Assembly: GCA_029050995.1 (NCBI GenBank)
Contig: JAIDLO010000004.1
Coordinates: 1-12,106 of the forward strand
Length of the DNA stretch: 12,106 nucleotides
Direction: 5' to 3'
From: Eubacterium sp.
Lineage (GTDB): Bacteria; Bacillota; Clostridia; Oscillospirales; Acutalibacteraceae
Part shown: piece after piece, positions 5,075 through 12,106 of the stretch
Layout: each line of letters starts with the position of its first letter
How positions within the stretch are numbered: the first letter of the stretch is position 1
The notes under the pieces: model-generated
What the model was told of the DNA's origin: nothing
Databases searched by the model: none
The model's input: the letters and a program-made list of their open reading frames with translations, nothing else
Made by a program: the position numbers and the translations under genes

Positions 5075-6553
5075 TTAATCAATCTCTATTTTAAAGCATA
5101 TTGGATTATAGCTTACAAAATCGTCATTCGACTGAATAACAAGGGCTTCATCATTTCTATCAAAAGCAAGCTCTTCGCCTGTTGAAAGAAGCGTAATTTT
5201 ATTGATTATAAAATCGTGATGATTTTGCTTTTTCAAAGCCTTTATTACTGCATTTTTACCATTCGGTCGCATTTGAAAAGCATAGATTGCTCCGCACTTA
5301 TAGGTAAATCTGAAATCCTTTTCAGTAAAAGGCTTTTCTTCTCTGTCCTTAAAAAATCCTGCCTCGTTATTAACCTCGCCCTCTCCGAACTGTTTCCAGA
5401 ATGTGGTTTCGTAAATGCCCTCGCCGTTGAGCTTCATCCACGCTCCGAGCTCCTCAAGAACCTGCGTTTCTTCATCCGTAATCGTTCCGTCCGGCTTAGG
5501 TCCGATATTCAGAAGCAGCATACCATTTTTACTTACAATATCTATCAAATCGGTAATAATCTGCCTTGAATTCTTATATCTGTTATCCTTTCTGTAGCCC
5601 CATGAATCCTTGCCTATGGCAGTATCCGTCTGCCAAGGAACAGGGGAAATATCCGTAAGTGCACCCCTTTCAACATCAAAGGTTGCCACCGTTGGCGGGA
5701 AAGCCTCATGCTTATAGTTTATCGTAACCTCTTTCCCCCATTCCTCTGCCCTGTTGTAATAATAGGCACAAAGCTTTTTCAGATAAGGCTTAAAGGAATG
5801 ATTATGAATCCACCAGTCAAAATACAGAATTCTCGGCTGATATTTATCTACCAGCTCACAAGTACGAACAAGCCAATCCTCAAGCCACGCTTGGCTTGCT
5901 CCGATTGAATATGTATCTGCGGTTGTTGCGTGAATTGTGCCGCTGTCAAATTCAGGGCAATGAACAGCAGGGCCGTAAAAATCCGCATATCTTTCGTCAT
6001 TGACATCACTGTTAAAGGTTCTGCCCATATTCATAAAGAAATAATGCTCTGCCCTATGCGTTGAGGCACAAAAGGCAAGTTCGTTTTTGTCACAGGTATT
6101 TTTCAATTCGCCGACAACATCCCTGCAAGGCCCCATATCTTTCGCATTCCAACGATTAAACGCAGTTTCATACATAGCAAAACCATCGTGATGCTCACAA
6201 ACAGGCATAACATATTTTGCACCTGCTTTTTTAAATAATTCAATCCACTTTTCAGCATTGAATTTTTCAGCCCTGAACATCGGAATAAAATCTTTATAGC
6301 CGAATTTATCCTGATTGCCGTAGGTTGTAACATGATGCCCGAACTCTCGGCAGTTTATATCATACATTGCTCTTGAATACCATTCACTGCCGTATGCAGG
6401 CACACTGTAAATACCCCAGTGAATAAAAATGCCGAGCTTTCCTTTATAATACCAATCCGGCGTTTTGTGGTTAGACAAGGATTCCCAATTGTCTTTATAT
6501 CTGCCGTTTGCAATTACATCATCAATCTTCTGTAAGTATTCTTTCGTTGTCAT
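5075..6553 (-). CDS. GH29 alpha-L-fucosidase, intracellular
   Basis: Predicted 492-aa retaining exo-alpha-L-fucosidase. The N-terminal GH29 signature WYYKGKLGIFIHWGIYS spans 34-50, including His45. The active-site CEHHDGFAMY is at 119-128 (His121, His122), and Asp246 in ILYFDWWIHN is the expected nucleophile. A downstream KDSWGYR segment and SKNGMLLLNIGP are typical family landmarks, followed by a C-terminal beta-sandwich from about residue 380. There is no signal peptide, so it should act in the cytoplasm on imported oligosaccharides. It is last in the cluster and its ATG is 11 nt from the GH31 stop; the Shine-Dalgarno directly abuts that stop, suggesting coupled translation. Whether it cleaves alpha-1,2-linked fucose, as in xyloglucan, or 1,3/1,4 linkages cannot be read from sequence alone. 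The acid/base was not assigned. Confidence 0.93.
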   Translation of the reverse strand: MTTKEYLQKIDDVIANGRYKDNWESLSNHKTPDWYYKGKLGIFIHWGIYSVPAYGSEWYSRAMYDINCREFGHHVTTYGNQDKFGYKDFIPMFRAEKFNAEKWIELFKKAGAKYVMPVCEHHDGFAMYETAFNRWNAKDMGPCRDVVGELKNTCDKNELAFCASTHRAEHYFFMNMGRTFNSDVNDERYADFYGPAVHCPEFDSGTIHATTADTYSIGASQAWLEDWLVRTCELVDKYQPRILYFDWWIHNHSFKPYLKKLCAYYYNRAEEWGKEVTINYKHEAFPPTVATFDVERGALTDISPVPWQTDTAIGKDSWGYRKDNRYKNSRQIITDLIDIVSKNGMLLLNIGPKPDGTITDEETQVLEELGAWMKLNGEGIYETTFWKQFGEGEVNNEAGFFKDREEKPFTEKDFRFTYKCGAIYAFQMRPNGKNAVIKALKKQNHHDFIINKITLLSTGEELAFDRNDEALVIQSNDDFVSYNPICFKIEID

Positions 6554-6559
6554 TGTTTT

Positions 6560-6564
6560 CTCCT
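6560..6564 (-). promoter_or_regulatory. Shine-Dalgarno of GH29 abutting the GH31 stop codon
   Basis: The minus strand reads TAA (GH31 stop, 6567-6565) immediately followed by AGGAG (6564-6560), then 6 nt and ATG 6553. Ribosomes ending GH31 translation are placed on the GH29 start site, consistent with translational coupling. Confidence 0.75.
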
Positions 6565-8514
6565 TTAATCAAAGCAATCAAGCACTTCTGCACCTTTTTT
6601 AACAAAGGCAATAAATTCATCAATTTCAGCCGTAATCTCATGATAGCCGGCACTGTATTCCGTTTTATCTTTTGTTAAAATCCAATCTCCCTGCGGAAGA
6701 TAAACAGTTTTCTTTGTCTGCCCCCTATTTACAATCGGGGCAAACAGGATATCATCGCCAAACATATACTGCTCGCCGAGCAAATAGCATTCTTCATCTT
6801 CGGGAAAATCAAAAAACATCGGACGCATTACGGGATAACCCTTTTCAGCAGCAATTTTCATATGCTGTTCAATATACGGTCTGAGCTTTTCACGCAGGAA
6901 TACAAGCTTTTTCAGAATTTCAAAATTCCTTTCGCCAAAGCTCCAAAGTTCATTCGGATCGCCCGAAGGCTCTTTAAGATTGCTTTGTTCTCCGTGACGA
7001 TTGCGGTTGCCGTGCAGACGCAGAACAGGAGAAAACACACCATACTGGAACCAGCGAACAATCAATTCTCTGAATTCGTCACTTTGTGTATCGCCGCCGT
7101 AAAATCCGCCGACATCAGTATTCCACCAAGGAATGCCGCACATAGACATATTAAGCCCTGCCTTAACCTGTTCGGACAGGCTTTCAAATGTAGACGGAAT
7201 ATCGCCGCTCCATACAAGTGCGCCGAATTTCTGACTGCCTGTATATGCACAGCGGGTAAGCGTTACGGAATCTTCTATTCCCATTTCCTTAAAGCCGTCA
7301 TATGCCATTTTGGAATAATAATACGGATAAAGCAAGCCAACCTCATCAGCCCTGCCCTTGTACCAGATCAGATTTTCAAAATCTTCGGGATGAATTTCAG
7401 GCTCAGCCTCATCAAACCAAAGCGCATCAACACCATTATCCAGATAATTTTCTTTCAGCTTCTTCCACACATAATCACGTGTTGCAGGATTGGTAGCATC
7501 AATTTCAGACTGCCAGCCGTAAAAGCTGAATACTCTGTCTGCACCCCTTGTTGTGCGCATAAGCATATTATTATCACGCATATAATTGAAGTTTTCACTT
7601 GCACCGTTAATAGTAGGCCACATGGATACTGCAAGCTTTGTTCCCATTTCGTGCAGTTCATCCGTCATGGCTTTAACATCAGGCCAATACTTAGGATCAA
7701 ATTTGTAATCCCCCTGCTCTGTCCAATGGAAATAATCTGCAACAATTACGGAGAGAGGGATTCCCTCTTTCTTATATCGCCTTGCAACGGCAAGCAAGTC
7801 CTCCTGTGTTTCATATCTCAGTCTGCTCTGCCACAAGCCTGTTGCCCAATGCGGCATAACAGGCGAATGACCTGTTAAGTCTGCAAGCGCCTGTGCCGTT
7901 TGCTTCGGACCGCCGTCAATCACTATGTAATCTATTTTTCTTGTTGTGTTCACACTCCAGCGTGTTCTGTTGTTTGACAGCTCAACGCTTCCCACAGCAG
8001 GATTATTCCATAAAAAGCCATAGCCGAGTGACGAATAAACATAGGGTATCGTGCATTTTGTGTTTACATGCCTTATATCAAGAGAACAGCCCTTTAAATC
8101 GAATTGTCCGACAGGCTCGTGACCAAGCCCATAAAAATGTTCATAATCATTCGGCTTGAAGGTTACACGGGCAGACCACGCACCGTTATCCTTGCACGCA
8201 TAATGGCGGTAGCCTCCATTGAATGCAAGCTCGGGCTTTTCTTCCAGAATTACCTTTCCATTATGCGTAAATGTAATTTTACCGCTTCTTTCAAGTTTTG
8301 CCGTAAGACTGCCGACCGTCATTGAAACAGAATACTCATCCTCTGTAATCTCCGCTTGTTCAGCCTGCGGCATAAGCGTAAAATTCTCTTCATATATTCT
8401 TCCCTCGGGGAATGCTTCAAAGCGTATGGAATTTTTATAGCAGGCAGTAATCCGCACAATTTCTCCGTGCCTTGAAAAGATAATTTCATTTTCATTTATA
8501 ACAGTATTATTCAT
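6565..8514 (-). CDS. GH31 alpha-xylosidase, intracellular
   Basis: Predicted 649-aa retaining glycosidase that removes non-reducing-end alpha-1,6-xylose, as found on xyloglucan oligosaccharides. An N-terminal galactose-mutarotase-like beta-sandwich (about 1-215) includes FYGLGHEPVGQFDLKG (127-142). The barrel starts with WATGLWQSRLRYETQEDLL (223-241) and contains GIPLSVIVADYFHW (251-264). Asp368 in WFDEAEPEI is the expected nucleophile and Asp438 in VWSGDIPS the acid/base, followed by GIPWWNTDVGGF (460-471). The WQSRLRY and WFDxxEPE forms resemble XylS/BoGH31-type alpha-xylosidases rather than alpha-glucosidases with a WxDMNE nucleophile region. It has no PA14 insert, unlike some relatives, and no signal peptide. 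GAGGT (8526-8522) supports ATG 8514. It follows the kinase gene by 43 nt. Alpha-glucosidase activity is the main alternative. Confidence 0.92.
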   Translation of the reverse strand: MNNTVINENEIIFSRHGEIVRITACYKNSIRFEAFPEGRIYEENFTLMPQAEQAEITEDEYSVSMTVGSLTAKLERSGKITFTHNGKVILEEKPELAFNGGYRHYACKDNGAWSARVTFKPNDYEHFYGLGHEPVGQFDLKGCSLDIRHVNTKCTIPYVYSSLGYGFLWNNPAVGSVELSNNRTRWSVNTTRKIDYIVIDGGPKQTAQALADLTGHSPVMPHWATGLWQSRLRYETQEDLLAVARRYKKEGIPLSVIVADYFHWTEQGDYKFDPKYWPDVKAMTDELHEMGTKLAVSMWPTINGASENFNYMRDNNMLMRTTRGADRVFSFYGWQSEIDATNPATRDYVWKKLKENYLDNGVDALWFDEAEPEIHPEDFENLIWYKGRADEVGLLYPYYYSKMAYDGFKEMGIEDSVTLTRCAYTGSQKFGALVWSGDIPSTFESLSEQVKAGLNMSMCGIPWWNTDVGGFYGGDTQSDEFRELIVRWFQYGVFSPVLRLHGNRNRHGEQSNLKEPSGDPNELWSFGERNFEILKKLVFLREKLRPYIEQHMKIAAEKGYPVMRPMFFDFPEDEECYLLGEQYMFGDDILFAPIVNRGQTKKTVYLPQGDWILTKDKTEYSAGYHEITAEIDEFIAFVKKGAEVLDCFD

Positions 8515-8557
8515 AATTGTTACCTCAGTTTTATTATCTTTATGGTATTGATAATCA

Positions 8558-9526
8558 TCATTTATGTTCAGCTAAAAAATTTAAAACCTCTTCCTTTTCA
8601 GGCATTACCTTTAACGCACCACGGCGCGTGGTAATGATTGAGGATGCGGCATTTGCGAAAGTTAACATCTCATATAATTTCTGTTCATCGAAGCCGTCAA
8701 GTCCATTTTTCAAAACAGCATCAAGCACACAAGCCATAAATGTATCGCCTGCTCCTGTGGTTTCTACTGTGTTTACATCAAGAAATGTTTCGCGTGATAC
8801 AATAATATTCTTGTAATATACTTTACTGCCGTTCTTGCCCATTGTTGCACAAACAAGAGGGATATCATATTCCTTACGGATCAGCTGAATACCCTCGTCA
8901 ATATCATCCGTATCGGTCATAAACTCAATTTCATTATCGGATATTTTGAGGATATCACATTGACTGAGTCCGTATTTTATCTTTTCCTTTGCCAAGTCGA
9001 GATTTTTCCAAAGCGGAGGACGCAGATTCGGATCAAAGGAAAGAATTGCACCGGATTGCTTGGCTGCTTCTATTGCCGTTTTCGTTGCAACTTCAACATC
9101 CGAATCAGTCATAGAGAGCGTACCAAAATGAAATATTTTGGAATTCTTGATTAAGTCTAAGTTAATCTCTTGAGAACGGAGCATCATATCCGCACCGGGA
9201 TTTCTGTAAAATGAAAAACCTCTGTCGCCATCTGAAGCAGTATGTACAAAGGCAAGCGTAGTCGGCACATTATTATCCATAAGCAGATTATCGGTGTTAA
9301 TGCCCGCTTTCTGCACCGTATCTTTCAGCAGTTTTCCGAAAGAATCGTTTCCGACCTTTCCGATAAACGCCGTTTGCCTGCCAAGCTTTTGGAGCATAGC
9401 AAGCACATTACACGGCGCACCGCCCGGATTTGCCTCAAATAATTGGTTTCCCTGACTGCTCAGCTTTCCGTCTGCCGTGAAATCAATCAGCAGTTCCCCA
9501 AGAGCCGTTACATCAAATTTTTTCAT
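8558..9526 (-). CDS. PfkB-family carbohydrate kinase, fructokinase-like
   Basis: Predicted 322-aa cytoplasmic sugar kinase. The N-terminal sugar-binding motif NPGGAPCNVLAMLQKLG (33-49) and GKVGNDSFG (56-64) are followed by FSFYRNPGADMML (104-116) and LSFDPNLRPPLW (162-173), which are characteristic of ScrK-type fructokinases. The anion hole and catalytic base are in TTGAGDTF (256-263), with Asp261 as base. Full length for the family. AGGGGTG (9541-9535) 8 nt before ATG 9526 is a strong ribosome binding site. It lies 88 nt after GH3 and has its own extended -10 promoter with a palindrome, so it may be expressed apart from GH3. Fructose is the likely substrate by similarity. This fits poorly with the xylose, fucose, arabinose and glucose that the neighbours should release, so another ketose or hexose is possible. 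Confidence 0.88.
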   Translation of the reverse strand: MKKFDVTALGELLIDFTADGKLSSQGNQLFEANPGGAPCNVLAMLQKLGRQTAFIGKVGNDSFGKLLKDTVQKAGINTDNLLMDNNVPTTLAFVHTASDGDRGFSFYRNPGADMMLRSQEINLDLIKNSKIFHFGTLSMTDSDVEVATKTAIEAAKQSGAILSFDPNLRPPLWKNLDLAKEKIKYGLSQCDILKISDNEIEFMTDTDDIDEGIQLIRKEYDIPLVCATMGKNGSKVYYKNIIVSRETFLDVNTVETTGAGDTFMACVLDAVLKNGLDGFDEQKLYEMLTFANAASSIITTRRGALKVMPEKEEVLNFLAEHK

Positions 9527-9554
9527 TTTATATGCACCCCTATTAAGAAATGGC

Positions 9555-9595
9555 TTTTATGCTTGCATTATAGCATAAAAATTCCGCAATATAAA
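9555..9595 (-). promoter_or_regulatory. Internal extended -10 promoter of the kinase gene inside a 26-bp palindrome
   Basis: The minus strand has TGC-TATAAT (-10 at 9572-9567) with a weaker TTTATA -35 (9595-9590) at 17-bp spacing. The predicted start near 9560 gives a leader of about 34 nt. A perfect 9-bp inverted repeat, TTTTATGCT-N8-AGCATAAAA (9555-9580), has the -10 at its centre. There is no T-tract after it, so it reads as an operator rather than a terminator. Confidence 0.6.
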
Positions 9596-9609
9596 CCTAT
9601 ATCATAGGT
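9595..9609. repeat. Short palindrome ACCTAT-ATC-ATAGGT after the GH3 stop
   Basis: A perfect 6-bp inverted repeat with a 3-nt centre lies 5 nt after the GH3 stop. It has no T-tract and is too weak for a clear terminator. It could be an mRNA 3' end or processing hairpin, or a second protein site next to the kinase promoter. Confidence 0.35.
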
Positions 9610-9614
9610 GGGAT

Positions 9615-11717
9615 TTAGTTAATTTCTACTTTCATGCAATGATATTTACACAAGCTCTCACTGTATTTATCCGGCTGATGACCGCCTGCATAAAGGGTTA
9701 TTCTGCCGTTCGGCTCTGTTCTTTTACCATTTGAAAGAACAGCTTTTATCCAATACCTGTCAATTTTTGTTTCAATGGACTTTGTTTCATTTGATTCAAG
9801 TTCAATCGGTACAACCCCGCAAAGCTGATAATTCGGCGTATCTGTTCTGCTGTCATCATACTGTGCATATATCTGAATTTTTTCATATGCTTTCATACTG
9901 CCTTTGTTCGTCAGAGTTATACGAGCCGTTATTTCCGTATCATCACAGCTAAGTATTTCAAAATCATTGTACTCAAATTCAGCATAGCTCAAACCATATC
10001 CAAATGGATACAACGGCTTTTCTTCCAAAAAGCGATAGGTTCTGCCTTTCATATTATAATTGGTTATATCGGGCAATTCTGTTTCAGCATTATAAAAGGT
10101 TATCGGCAGTCTGCCGGACGGAGAATACTTTCCTGCAAGTAGCTCTGCAATGGCAAGTCCGCCGAGCGCACCCGGATACCAAGCATGAAGAATTGCTTTA
10201 GCATGATTTCTTACCTTTTCGCCTAAATCAACAGCACTGCCGCACATTGTAACAACAATTAAATTATCGCAAGCCTTACAAACTGCATCGGCAAGCTTCA
10301 TTTGAGTTTCAGGCAAATACATAGTCTTTTTATCGCCGTGATCTGTAAAATCATTTTCACAGCCTGTGTCTTCTCCCTCAATGTGCCGATCAAGCCCTAA
10401 ACACAAAATGGTAACATCTGCCTGTGATGCCGCAGCGGCAGCCTCGCTTTCAAGATCATTAAAGCCGTCATAATACTTGCTCTGGTCAAAACAAATCTGA
10501 GAGCCGTCTGCAACGATAATCTCTGAGCCGTCAAACACTTTTCTGATTCCGTCAGCAACCGTTATATACTCATCAGCATGACCATTATAATTTCCCTCAA
10601 GAACAGCTGTTGATAAAGCATTCGGTCCGATAACAGCTATTCTTTTTACCTTATCTTGTTTAAGAGGCAAATAATTGTTTTCATTTTTCAGCAGTACAAG
10701 GCTTTGTCTTGCTGCCTCAAGATTGAGCGCTTTATGTTCACGGCAATTCAGCTTGCTGTATGGTATATCCGCATAAGGTCTGTTTTCTTCAAATTCGCCC
10801 AGCATAACTCTTGTTGTATAAAGTCTTACTGCGGCATCTGTAATAACATCCTCATCAATCAAATCTTCTTCGTATGCGTCGATTAAATGCGTATATGCTT
10901 CTCCGCAGTTCAGGTTACAGCCTGATTCAAGTGCAGCAGCTGCCGCTTGTGTAAGATTTTCAACATAATGATGATGTTCTGAAATATCAGCAACAGCGCC
11001 GCAGTCTGATACAAAATAACCCTCAAAACCAAACTTTGTACGCAGAATATCCTTTATCAGTTTTTTGCTTGCACAACACGGCTCGCCGTTTGTTCTGTTG
11101 TATGCGCCCATTACACCCGCAACATCAGCTTTTACGGCATATTTAAATGCAGGAAGATAGGTTTCATACAAATCCTTTTCGCTTGCCTCTGCATTAAAAG
11201 AATGGCGCAGTTTTTCAGGACCTGAATGAACAGCAAAATGCTTTGCACAGGCAGCAGCTTTTAAAAATTCGCCATTGCCCTGCAAGCCTTTAATAAATTC
11301 ACATCCCAAAGCAGAAGTAAGAAACGGATCTTCGCCAAAGGTTTCCTGCCCTCTTCCCCAGCGGGGATCTCTGAAAATATTGATATTCGGCGACCAATAG
11401 GTAAGCCCTTTAAATATACCTCTGTCGCCATATTTTATGCTTGAATTATACTTTGCTCTGCCCTCAGTAGAAATAGCATCCGCAACAGAATGAATAAGCA
11501 TAGGATTAAAGGATGCCGCCAAACCTATCGTTTGCGGAAATACAGTTGCGACACCTGCTCTTGCAACACCGTGGCACGCCTCGTTCCACCAATTATGCTC
11601 GTTAATGCCAAGTCTGTCTATTGCAGGCGCATTATAAAGAAGCTGCGACATTTTTTCTTCAACCGTCATTTTGGAAACGATTGAAATTGCCTTTTCTTTT
11701 GCAGTTAAAAAATCCAT
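9615..11717 (-). CDS. GH3 exo-beta-glycosidase (beta-xylosidase or beta-glucosidase), intracellular
   Basis: Predicted 700-aa retaining enzyme. The GH3 N-terminal barrel begins with NWWNEACHGVARAG (42-55) and contains NIFRDPRWGRGQETFGEDP (113-131), AKHF (158-161), VMGAYNRTNG (202-211) and the nucleophile Asp238 in YFVSDCGAV. The C-terminal alpha/beta sandwich starts near 335 (ARQSLVLLKN). The acid/base is expected at Glu447 or Glu449 in HIEGED. PFGYGLSY (571-578) leads into a fibronectin-III-like domain. The SDC nucleophile context and NWWNEACHGVARAG resemble the beta-xylosidase-like branch of GH3 rather than SDW-type beta-glucosidases, although this branch contains both activities. There is no signal peptide. 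AAGGAG 8 nt upstream supports ATG 11717. It is first gene of the cluster and divergent from an AraC regulator. In xyloglucan use it would remove backbone glucose after GH31; in xylan use it would cut xylo-oligosaccharides. Confidence 0.92.
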   Translation of the reverse strand: MDFLTAKEKAISIVSKMTVEEKMSQLLYNAPAIDRLGINEHNWWNEACHGVARAGVATVFPQTIGLAASFNPMLIHSVADAISTEGRAKYNSSIKYGDRGIFKGLTYWSPNINIFRDPRWGRGQETFGEDPFLTSALGCEFIKGLQGNGEFLKAAACAKHFAVHSGPEKLRHSFNAEASEKDLYETYLPAFKYAVKADVAGVMGAYNRTNGEPCCASKKLIKDILRTKFGFEGYFVSDCGAVADISEHHHYVENLTQAAAAALESGCNLNCGEAYTHLIDAYEEDLIDEDVITDAAVRLYTTRVMLGEFEENRPYADIPYSKLNCREHKALNLEAARQSLVLLKNENNYLPLKQDKVKRIAVIGPNALSTAVLEGNYNGHADEYITVADGIRKVFDGSEIIVADGSQICFDQSKYYDGFNDLESEAAAAASQADVTILCLGLDRHIEGEDTGCENDFTDHGDKKTMYLPETQMKLADAVCKACDNLIVVTMCGSAVDLGEKVRNHAKAILHAWYPGALGGLAIAELLAGKYSPSGRLPITFYNAETELPDITNYNMKGRTYRFLEEKPLYPFGYGLSYAEFEYNDFEILSCDDTEITARITLTNKGSMKAYEKIQIYAQYDDSRTDTPNYQLCGVVPIELESNETKSIETKIDRYWIKAVLSNGKRTEPNGRITLYAGGHQPDKYSESLCKYHCMKVEIN

Positions 11718-11748
11718 GATTTTTACTCCTTAGTATCTATATATATAA

Positions 11749-11778
11749 ATTATATTTTATCAGCAATTGACAACACAA
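11749..11778 (-). promoter_or_regulatory. Promoter of the GH3-pfkB-GH31-GH29 cluster
   Basis: The minus strand has TTGTGT (11778-11773), an 18-bp spacer and perfect TATAAT (11754-11749). An alternative -35, TTGTCA (11773-11768), lies 13 bp from TATAAT and would need a shifted, weaker -10. The -35 region overlaps that of the divergent AraC gene. Confidence 0.6.
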
Positions 11779-11795
11779 GTAAAAAATAATACAAT
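11767..11795 (+). promoter_or_regulatory. Promoter of the AraC-family regulator gene
   Basis: A consensus TTGACA (11767-11772), a 17-bp spacer and TACAAT (11790-11795) point right. The predicted start near 11802 leaves a leader of about 20 nt carrying AAGGTG (11810-11815) 6 nt before the ATG. Confidence 0.75.
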
Positions 11796-11821
11796 TATAG
11801 ACAAAAGTTAAGGTGATCCAA

Positions 11822-12106
11822 ATGTATTTTTACGAACAAATACACTCCAATGAAAGAAATTATTTATACTGCCAATCCAATACAGATTTCAGCTTTCCTC
11901 TACATCTGCACAGAAGCTTTGAATTCATCTATGTTCAGGACGGCACTATGAATATTCAAATCGGAAATCAAATCTATGTATTAGAAAAAAATAAAGCCGC
12001 TCTCATTTTTCCGGGGCAGCTTCACGCCGGCTTTACAAAAGAACATTCAAAAAGCTTTTTATGCATATTTTCTGCTGATCATATATATGATTTTTATAAT
12101 TTAATT
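11822..12106 (+). CDS. AraC-family transcriptional regulator, N-terminal part (cut by the window edge)
   Basis: The open frame runs 95 codons from ATG 11822 to the end of the window with no stop, so it is a partial gene. The visible part is an AraC-type cupin sensor domain: FPLHLHRSFEFIYVQDGTMN (25-44) with His28, His30 and Glu34 in the usual HxHxxxE-like setting, then GNQIYVLEKNKAALIFPGQLHAG (48-70) with His68. This is the pattern of sugar-sensing regulators that typically carry two helix-turn-helix motifs at the C-terminus, not visible here. AAGGTG precedes the start by 6 nt. Its promoter shares the -35 region with the GH3 cluster promoter, so it is the natural candidate activator of that cluster, responding to a hemicellulose-derived sugar. 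The ligand is unknown. Assignment rests on the cupin part only. Confidence 0.82.
   Translation, partial: MYFYEQIHSNERNYLYCQSNTDFSFPLHLHRSFEFIYVQDGTMNIQIGNQIYVLEKNKAALIFPGQLHAGFTKEHSKSFLCIFSADHIYDFYNLI

Noticed and set aside
6862..7878. A 338-codon open frame on the plus strand opposite the GH31 gene
   Set aside because: It lies wholly antisense to a well supported glycosidase with intact catalytic motifs. Its translation shows no recognisable domain, and the frame follows from the codon bias of the real gene.
8533..8555. ATTATC-N11-GATAAT inverted repeat between the kinase and GH31 genes
   Set aside because: Six A/T-rich pairs with a long loop, expected by chance in this base composition. 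There is no T-tract or promoter match.
9555..9580. Terminator after the GH3 gene
   Set aside because: The inverted repeat is A/T-rich, has no T-tract after it and contains a perfect -10 box. A promoter/operator is the better reading.

Overview
The window looks like a chromosomal segment from a low-GC, anaerobic, fibre-degrading gut or rumen Firmicute, most likely a Ruminococcus/Oscillospiraceae or Lachnospiraceae relative. This is inferred from the AT-rich intergenic DNA, strong AGGAG-type ribosome binding sites, sigma-A style promoters, a Gram-positive type lipoprotein signal, and the mix of cytoplasmic glycosidases with an AraC regulator. No species can be named from the sequence alone.

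Layout. (1) Positions 55-1202 hold a divergent redox pair: a flavodoxin-fold FMN reductase with a CX2CX2CX6C motif (minus strand) and a YodB-like HxlR regulator (plus strand). Their promoters overlap antiparallel around an inverted-repeat operator candidate. (2) Positions 1219-1818 encode a small DUF1349 (concanavalin-like) protein. It shares a bidirectional terminator with the HxlR gene and has its own promoter. (3) Positions 1819-2167 have no protein gene. They hold that promoter, a compact three-way-junction inverted repeat followed by a U-tract (candidate small RNA on the minus strand), and the terminator of the next gene. (4) Positions 2168-4912 encode a GH51 alpha-L-arabinofuranosidase lipoprotein, transcribed from its own promoter. 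(5) Positions 5014-11717 form a minus-strand cluster read in the order GH3, PfkB fructokinase-like kinase, GH31 alpha-xylosidase, GH29 alpha-L-fucosidase. It ends in a strong terminator and has an extra promoter/palindrome in front of the kinase gene. (6) From 11822 to the window edge, on the plus strand, is the start of an AraC-family regulator. It is divergent from the GH3 gene, and the two promoters have overlapping -35 elements.

How the genes may work together. The alpha-xylosidase, alpha-fucosidase, GH3 exo-beta-glycosidase and arabinofuranosidase together match the side-chain and backbone trimming needed for substituted xyloglucan, or mixed hemicellulose, oligosaccharides. GH3, GH31 and GH29 have no visible signal peptide and should act inside the cell on imported oligosaccharides. 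GH51 should sit on the cell surface. No transporter, beta-galactosidase, xylose isomerase or xylulokinase is visible, so the locus probably continues beyond the AraC gene. The kinase resembles fructokinase, which does not obviously fit the expected sugars. The least explained part of the window is the structured element at about 1885-1977.
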